Assembly (NCBI GenBank): GCA_910579305.1
Contig: CAJTTA010000019.1
Span: 1 to 37,918, forward strand
DNA length: 37,918 nt
Reading direction: 5' to 3'
Source: an uncultured Muribaculaceae bacterium
GTDB taxonomy: Bacteria; Bacteroidota; Bacteroidia; Bacteroidales; Muribaculaceae
In this document: positions 33,375 through 37,918 of the stretch, one piece after another
Numbering within the stretch: the stretch's first letter is position 1
Layout: each line of letters opens with the position of its first letter
Made by a program: the position numbers and the translations under genes
The notes under the pieces: generated by a model
Database searches by the model: none
What the model was told of the DNA's origin: nothing
What the model saw: only the letters and a program-made list of their open reading frames with translations

Positions 33375-35381
33375 ATGAACAAATTCATCCCCTCCCTGGC
33401 CCTGGGCGCGCTCATGGCCTTCAACACGCAGGCGGCCGAAGATCCCGACTTCAACTATAACGTAGACCGCTTTGCCGACATCGAAGTACTCCGCTACGAA
33501 GTACCCGGATTCTCTGACCTCACCCCAAGGCAGAAGGCAATGGTGTATTATCTCGGTGAGGCAGCCCAGATGGGCCGCGACATCATCTGGGATCAGAACT
33601 GTGCCTATAACCTGCCTATCCGCAAAATGCTCGAGGCAGTCTACACCAATTATAAGGGTGACCGCAATTCCAAGGACTGGAAGGAGTTCGAGACTTACAT
33701 GAAGCAGGTATGGTTTGCCAACGGAATACATCACCACTACTCTACCGATAAATTCTCCCCCAAGTTCTCTCGCTCTTTCCTTGAGACTCAGGCCGCAGCC
33801 CAGCCCGCAGGCTCTGTGCCCGCCAACTATGCCGAACTTATCGAGATAATATTCAATCCGTCCATCGCTGCAAAACGTGTGTGCCAGGACAGCTCGCAGG
33901 ATGTTGTGGCCGGATCGGCAGGCAACTTCTACGCACCGGGCATCACTCAGGCCGAGGTGGAAGCTTATTATGCCAAGATAAAGGATCCCAATGATCCCAC
34001 CCCCATCTCCTATGGACTGAACGTGCGCATGGATCGTAATGCCGACGGCTCACTGAGAGAAGACCACTATCAGCTCAACGGCCTGTATGGCCCGGCCATA
34101 GCAAAAATCATATATTACCTCTCAAAGGCCCGCGAATATGCGGAAAATGACGCACAGAAGAATTATATCTCCACCCTTATCGACTACTACATCACAGGCG
34201 ACCTGCGCCTCTTCGATGAGTATTCCATCGCATGGGCCGAGGACACAGCCTCGCAGGTGGATTTCGTGAATGGCTTCATAGAGAGCTACGGTGATCCTCT
34301 CGGCATGTCAGCCTCTTGGGAATCATATGTCAACTTCAAGAATCTCCCCTCCTCGCAGCGCACCGAGACCATAAGCAACTCCGCACAGTGGTTTGAAGAC
34401 AACAGCCCTGTCGACGCACGCTTCCGCAAGCCTCATGTGAAAGGCGTGAGCGCCAAGGCCATCAATGCCGCAATGCTTGGCGGCGATGCTTTCCCCTCCA
34501 CCGCCATAGGCATCAATCTTCCTAACGCCAACTGGATTCGCGCCGCCCATGGCTCCAAGTCGGTCACCATCGAGAACATAACCGAAGCCTATGCCATGGC
34601 CTCTCGCGGCAATGGATTCAACGAGGAATTCGTGATCGATGCGCCCACCCGCACTATGATGGACAAATACCTGTATCTCACCGACATGCTTCACACCGAT
34701 CTCCACGAGTGTCTCGGTCATGCTTCCGGACAGCTGCTCCCCGGCGTGGATCAGGATGCACTCAAGGAGCATGGATCCACTCTCGAGGAGGCTCGCGCCG
34801 ACCTCTTCGCCCTCTACTATCTGGCCGATCCGAAGCTGCTTGAACTCGGAATTCTCGACAACCCCGATGCCTATCAGGCCGAATACTATAAGTATATGCT
34901 CAATGGCCTCATGACGCAGCTCAACCGCATCGAACCCGGCTGCGACGTAGAGGAAGCCCATATGCGCAATCGCCAGCTCGTGGCAAAATGGGTGCTTGAG
35001 CATGGCAAGAAGGATAAGGTAGTAGAACTCGTCAAGAAGAACGGCAAGACATATGTAAAGATCAACAATTACCGCAAGCTCCGCGACCTCTTCGGCAAGC
35101 TGCTGGCCGAGGTGCAGCGCATAAAGAGCGAGGGTGACTACAAAGCCGGAGCCAAGCTCGTGCAGGACTATGGCGTGAAGGTTGATCCCAAGCTCCACAA
35201 AGAAGTGCTCCAGCGTTTTGCAAAGCTGGACATTCCTCCCTATCGCGGATTCATCAACCCCGTGTTCACACCCAGCTTCTCCCCCTCCGGAGAGATAATC
35301 GACGTGACCATTTCTTATCCTGAAAACTTCGTGGAGCAGATGCTTCGCCTTTCCAGGGATTATTCCACTCTCATCAAATGA
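33375..35381 (+). CDS. dipeptidyl peptidase III (M49), exported
   Basis: Zinc exopeptidase removing dipeptides from the N-terminus of short peptides. The 668 residues start with a signal peptide (MNKFIPSLALGALMAFNTQA, cleavage after about residue 20), placing it in the periplasm. The M49 hallmark HEXXGH appears as HECLGH at 444-449, with the second ligand motif EEARAD at 471-476. Several further M49 blocks are present (ENITEAYAMA, PPYRGFINP near the C-terminus). Length agrees with bacterial DPP III. There is no lipobox. It overlaps the next gene by the ATGA arrangement, so the two are coupled. A peptide-scavenging role suits a gut bacterium but is inferred. Confidence 0.93.
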   Translation: MNKFIPSLALGALMAFNTQAAEDPDFNYNVDRFADIEVLRYEVPGFSDLTPRQKAMVYYLGEAAQMGRDIIWDQNCAYNLPIRKMLEAVYTNYKGDRNSKDWKEFETYMKQVWFANGIHHHYSTDKFSPKFSRSFLETQAAAQPAGSVPANYAELIEIIFNPSIAAKRVCQDSSQDVVAGSAGNFYAPGITQAEVEAYYAKIKDPNDPTPISYGLNVRMDRNADGSLREDHYQLNGLYGPAIAKIIYYLSKAREYAENDAQKNYISTLIDYYITGDLRLFDEYSIAWAEDTASQVDFVNGFIESYGDPLGMSASWESYVNFKNLPSSQRTETISNSAQWFEDNSPVDARFRKPHVKGVSAKAINAAMLGGDAFPSTAIGINLPNANWIRAAHGSKSVTIENITEAYAMASRGNGFNEEFVIDAPTRTMMDKYLYLTDMLHTDLHECLGHASGQLLPGVDQDALKEHGSTLEEARADLFALYYLADPKLLELGILDNPDAYQAEYYKYMLNGLMTQLNRIEPGCDVEEAHMRNRQLVAKWVLEHGKKDKVVELVKKNGKTYVKINNYRKLRDLFGKLLAEVQRIKSEGDYKAGAKLVQDYGVKVDPKLHKEVLQRFAKLDIPPYRGFINPVFTPSFSPSGEIIDVTISYPENFVEQMLRLSRDYSTLIK

Positions 35382-35824
35382 TCATGAGCATACAGGAGAT
35401 TAAAAAGCTATTCATGGCATATCGCAATGGTATCGTAGCCGACACGTTGCGCTCTGCCGGCATGAATTGCTATTCTGTAATCTTCGGCCTTAACCTGCCT
35501 CAACTCTCGGCCATAGCCAGGCAGATCACCGAGACGCATGATAAAGACGCCTTTGAGAATCTTGCCGATGCCCTATGGGCCGACAAGACCGTGAGGGAGT
35601 CGCGCCTGTTGGCTCTGCATCTATATGGCAGCAGCCAAGAAATGCCACGCGACATGGCCGAGCGCCTTATGGGCGAGATTCTTACTCGCGAAGAGGGCGA
35701 GGTAATGTGCCTGCGATTGCTGCGAAATCTCCCTTATGCCCGACAACTTGTCATGACAGAAGTTCCGGACGATCCTCTCCAGGCCCACTTGCATGCTGTG
35801 TTACGCCGGCATCTGGAGCAGTGA
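35378..35824 (+). CDS. AlkD-like HEAT-repeat protein, short form
   Basis: A 148-residue all-helical protein that resembles the first half of the AlkD DNA-glycosylase family: YSVIFGLNLPQLSAIARQI near residue 30 and LWADKTVRESRLLALHLYG near residue 65. AlkD enzymes are about 220-240 residues and need residues across the whole concave surface, so this short form may not be a glycosylase. ATG 35378 overlaps the DPP III stop (ATGA), implying translational coupling; ATG 35384 is a second possible start. The link between a peptidase and a HEAT protein is unexplained. A very strong terminator follows. Confidence 0.7.
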   Translation: MIMSIQEIKKLFMAYRNGIVADTLRSAGMNCYSVIFGLNLPQLSAIARQITETHDKDAFENLADALWADKTVRESRLLALHLYGSSQEMPRDMAERLMGEILTREEGEVMCLRLLRNLPYARQLVMTEVPDDPLQAHLHAVLRRHLEQ

Positions 35825-35861
35825 GAGTGAAAGCAGTGTGCTCTCTGAAATCCTGAATAAT

Positions 35862-35898
35862 CCGGGGTGCGTGAAACTTAAGTTTCAACGCACCCCGG
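35862..35898 (+). terminator. very long perfect-arm terminator
   Basis: An 18-nt arm (35862-35879) pairs with 35880-35898 with only one bulged A. The stem is GC-rich at its base (CCGGGGTGCGT) and is followed by CCTGTTTTAC. It closes the DPP III pair. Confidence 0.8.
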
Positions 35899-36023
35899 CC
35901 TGTTTTACATATATTAACCGCCATATCTTCCATATATGAAACTTTAACAATATACCCTCTGTTACACATCTCCCGTATACAATGTTTAACTCTACTCTTA
36001 TCTGGAATGATCATAAATTTAAG

Positions 36024-36031
36024 TAATTTTG
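36024..36031 (+). promoter_or_regulatory. -7 box of the unknown-function gene
   Basis: TAATTTTG, an exact TAnnTTTG match, about 35 bases before the ATG at 36066. The -33 region is weak. Confidence 0.55.
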
Positions 36032-36065
36032 CTTCATAAAGCTATACTCATCATCTGACAGCATT

Positions 36066-37136
36066 ATGCGCATCTCTATATCCGACACATCACAAGAATC
36101 GCGATGGCATCGACTGATTATTCTGTCTTTAAGCTTGATGCCGGCTGCGTGCGGCTGCCTGGCCCTGTCAGTCTACGGTCAGCCGCAGCATACGTACGAG
36201 CTGCCAGAAGTAACCGTAAAGTCGAAGAATCACAAATACCTGCATGTCTTAGGCTATCTTAGAGAGTATTCATCGCTGTTCAACAATACCGACACGATCT
36301 TTCTATACCGAGAAAAGATAATAGATTTCATGCTCCCTACGAGTAAGAGAGGCAAGTCACGCGGATGGACTGCGCCACGCTTGCTCGCCAGCAGATCTTA
36401 TTTCCAGTTCACTGACTCGGAGGGGCTTGACAGTGTGAGCGATTACTTCAGCACTCACTTCTCCCTATCCGACTGGATTGGACTCCCCGGCAATTTCAGT
36501 CTTCCCGCAAAGCTCAGGGATACAGAATCGGCCAACGATACAGTAATGGGCAGATATCGCCCGGTAATGATATGGCAGAAGAATGATGATAATGTAAGCT
36601 TTATAATTGATGTCATGGCGGCGCAAACCCCTCCTGTAAGAATTCCGGGACTCTCAAACCTGATTTCCAGAAACCCTGACTGTGACAATCTTCTGATAAA
36701 TTACAAATTCGAGAATGTATATTACGATACGATTATTGCAAGCAACTTCTCCGGAATGACTTTCCATGTAGGCCCGTGCGGCAAGGGCAATAGCATGAGG
36801 AGAGTGTTTCACTCACAGGAGCCGTCCTATGCCGAGACTTATGCCGAATTATATATTGCCGGCCGGGAATATATGACTGAAGCAGAGGCCGCCAGATGCA
36901 CCAAGCATCCCCCGCAAAAGGATCAACTTTCTTTCACACCTCCCCCGGAAGCTCCGGAATTACACGCATATATCCTACGTCTCATCAGCCGCGTGGAGGC
37001 AATAGACCATGCCGACATCCGGCGTAAAGAAAAGCCTGATGAAAGATATGCGGGCATAGAGGATCTTACCAAGAAATATACATTGATCGGCTGGCTAAAA
37101 TCACTGATCGGCTTAGGCCCCGGCACAAAAGAGTAA
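36066..37136 (+). CDS. exported protein of a Bacteroidales family of unknown function
   Basis: A 356-residue protein. It opens with a cytoplasmic stretch and a hydrophobic signal or anchor at about 15-38 (IILSLSLMPAACGCLALSVYG), then ELPEVTVKSKNHKYLHVLG, REYSSLFNNTDTIFLYREKI and ASRSYFQFTDSEGLDSVSDY, which I recognise as a pattern recurring in Bacteroidales proteins of no known function. The middle (about 170-260) looks beta-rich; the C-terminus is helical and basic. No catalytic motif or lipobox is clear. Possibly periplasmic. It is alone, with its own promoter; tRNA-Asp lies downstream on the other strand. Function not claimed. Confidence 0.75.
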   Translation: MRISISDTSQESRWHRLIILSLSLMPAACGCLALSVYGQPQHTYELPEVTVKSKNHKYLHVLGYLREYSSLFNNTDTIFLYREKIIDFMLPTSKRGKSRGWTAPRLLASRSYFQFTDSEGLDSVSDYFSTHFSLSDWIGLPGNFSLPAKLRDTESANDTVMGRYRPVMIWQKNDDNVSFIIDVMAAQTPPVRIPGLSNLISRNPDCDNLLINYKFENVYYDTIIASNFSGMTFHVGPCGKGNSMRRVFHSQEPSYAETYAELYIAGREYMTEAEAARCTKHPPQKDQLSFTPPPEAPELHAYILRLISRVEAIDHADIRRKEKPDERYAGIEDLTKKYTLIGWLKSLIGLGPGTKE

Positions 37137-37199
37137 CCTGCACTCTCCTCCCAAGCAGAGTGTAGATAACAATATACTGTATATTCAAGCACAACCAAT

Positions 37200-37239
37200 A
37201 AAAAAGAGCAACCGGAAACCTAAGTTTACCATGTTGCTC
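37200..37239 (-). terminator. terminator after tRNA-Asp
   Basis: GAGCAAC and GTTGCTC (37206-37212 with 37233-37239), with an inner stem, followed on the minus strand by TTTTTT. T bases also flank the other side, so it may work for the unknown-function gene too. Confidence 0.8.
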
Positions 37240-37255
37240 TTTCCTCTCTCCTCGG

Positions 37256-37329
37256 CGGTGCGGACGGGACTCGAACCCGCGACCCCTAGCGTGACAGGCT
37301 AGTATTCTAACCGGCTGAACTACCGCACC
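37256..37329 (-). tRNA. tRNA-Asp (GTC)
   Basis: A 74-base cloverleaf: acceptor GGTGCGG with CCGCACC, the D-loop segment AGCCGGTTAGA, anticodon loop CTGTCAC with anticodon GTC, and T-arm GCGGGTTCGAGTCCCGT. Discriminator G. The 3' CCA is not encoded (the next bases are CCG). It reads the aspartate codons GAC and GAT. It has a consensus promoter upstream and a terminator downstream. Confidence 0.97.
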
Positions 37330-37384
37330 TTCTCGGTTTTCGCTTTCGGTATATCGAAACTCGCTTGCTTCCCGATTGCGAGTG

Positions 37385-37416
37385 CAAAGTTACACACTTT
37401 TTTTATTTCCACCAAA
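37385..37416 (-). promoter_or_regulatory. predicted promoter of tRNA-Asp
   Basis: Minus strand TTTG (37413-37416), 20-nt spacer, TAACTTTG (37385-37392), the same -7 box as rplY. About 55 bases before the mature tRNA 5' end. Confidence 0.8.
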
Positions 37417-37918
37417 TTTTCAGGGCATAAAAATCGCACAAAATAAAGCGTTGCAGCTTAACATCCCGTGTATCACCACCTTACTTTCTTCGGCATGCCT
37501 GTGATATGCCATATATGTGTGCGGTGCAACGTTTGGCAATCCTATACGTGACTGCTTTCCCTGCCCCCTTCAGTTGTCTATAAAGAATTCAAGATCTCCC
37601 ACGCTTCCTTTCACAGCTTCCTGCCCCGCTTGGTCACGCATCAGAATCTGCTTCTGATTAAAATATGATTACTGCTCCACCCCAGGCGTAATCATATAAA
37701 ATAAACACATAGCGTGAAAGCAAATTGAGAAAACCGTAGCGCACAGGCTGAAAAAGCGTTTGGAAAACCATACGCCAACCCATTATTCCGCAACGTAAAG
37801 TCAGGGGATTCAAATTATAGAAAGCTTCCAATATCTGACCGGCAGAAAAATACGGGAAAGTTTAGAGTGTGTTTGAATTTAAATAGATTTTAATGTTTGA
37901 CATGATTAAGCAACAGCT
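37417..37918. other. structured non-coding tail of the window
   Basis: About 500 bases without a gene. Inverted repeats seen: CGTTGCA (37449-37455) with TGCAACG (37525-37531), enclosing TATCAC (37471-37476) with GTGATA (37501-37506); TCAGAA/TTCTGA (37641-37657); ATATGATTAC/GTAATCATAT (37663-37672 and 37688-37697); and GCGTTTGG/CCATACGC (37756-37775). No consensus promoter points into the region. It may hold an RNA gene or degenerate repeats. Confidence 0.4.

Noticed and set aside
34323..35198. 291-codon minus frame opposite DPP III
   Set aside because: Antisense shadow of a gene with clear M49 motifs; it has no features of its own.
37256..37329. Integration site at tRNA-Asp
   Set aside because: No repeat of the tRNA 3' end and no integrase gene is seen in the window.

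Overview
The window looks like chromosomal DNA from a gut Bacteroidales bacterium, most likely of the Muribaculaceae (S24-7) type. Sequence signs are the Bacteroidetes promoter form (TTG, about 20 nt, TAnnTTTG) found repeatedly, a secreted protein with a type IX secretion (T9SS) tail, an OmpA-family porin with a coiled-coil linker, a dipeptidyl peptidase III, an ileS-lspA-lipoprotein cluster and a Bacteroidales-type XRE regulator. The family assignment is an inference from protein style. No plasmid, phage, CRISPR or complete insertion sequence was seen.

Layout. 0.1-4.2 kb: nitroreductase, the serine pair serC-serA behind its own promoter, aroE, and a convergent small gene. 3.9-10.4 kb, minus strand: ddl, ileS, lspA, a lipoprotein and an 84-aa protein, tightly packed and partly overlapping. 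10.4-14.7 kb: an AT-rich, gene-poor island with an XRE regulator, a decayed small gene behind it, a GC-richer fossil repeat and an AT-rich acetyltransferase. 14.7-18.6 kb: aquaporin facing galE, a sugar nucleotidyltransferase and holB. 18.65-21.7 kb: an AddB-like nuclease diverging from holB. 21.7-23.7 kb, minus strand: rplY, pth and an S4-domain gene, with a structured leader before rplY. 23.8-28.4 kb, minus strand: a 1063-aa T9SS cargo protein and an OmpA-family protein. 28.6-33.3 kb, plus strand: M23-like pseudo-peptidase, dxr, rseP and an RlmI-like methyltransferase. 33.4-37.1 kb: DPP III, an AlkD-like small protein and a Bacteroidales protein of unknown function. 37.2-37.9 kb: tRNA-Asp and a structured non-coding tail.

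Most genes are housekeeping: serine, aromatic, isoprenoid, peptidoglycan and nucleotide-sugar metabolism, translation, replication/repair and envelope. The points most worth a second look are: (1) IleRS carries GIHH where class I synthetases have HIGH, an altered signature linked in type-2 IleRS to very high mupirocin resistance; (2) a three-way-junction-like leader RNA before rplY; (3) a small gene riddled with in-frame stops directly behind an XRE regulator whose promoter is flanked by two palindromes; (4) SerA with Lys at the catalytic His position; (5) an M23 protein lacking the zinc ligands. I found no convincing entirely new multi-gene system.
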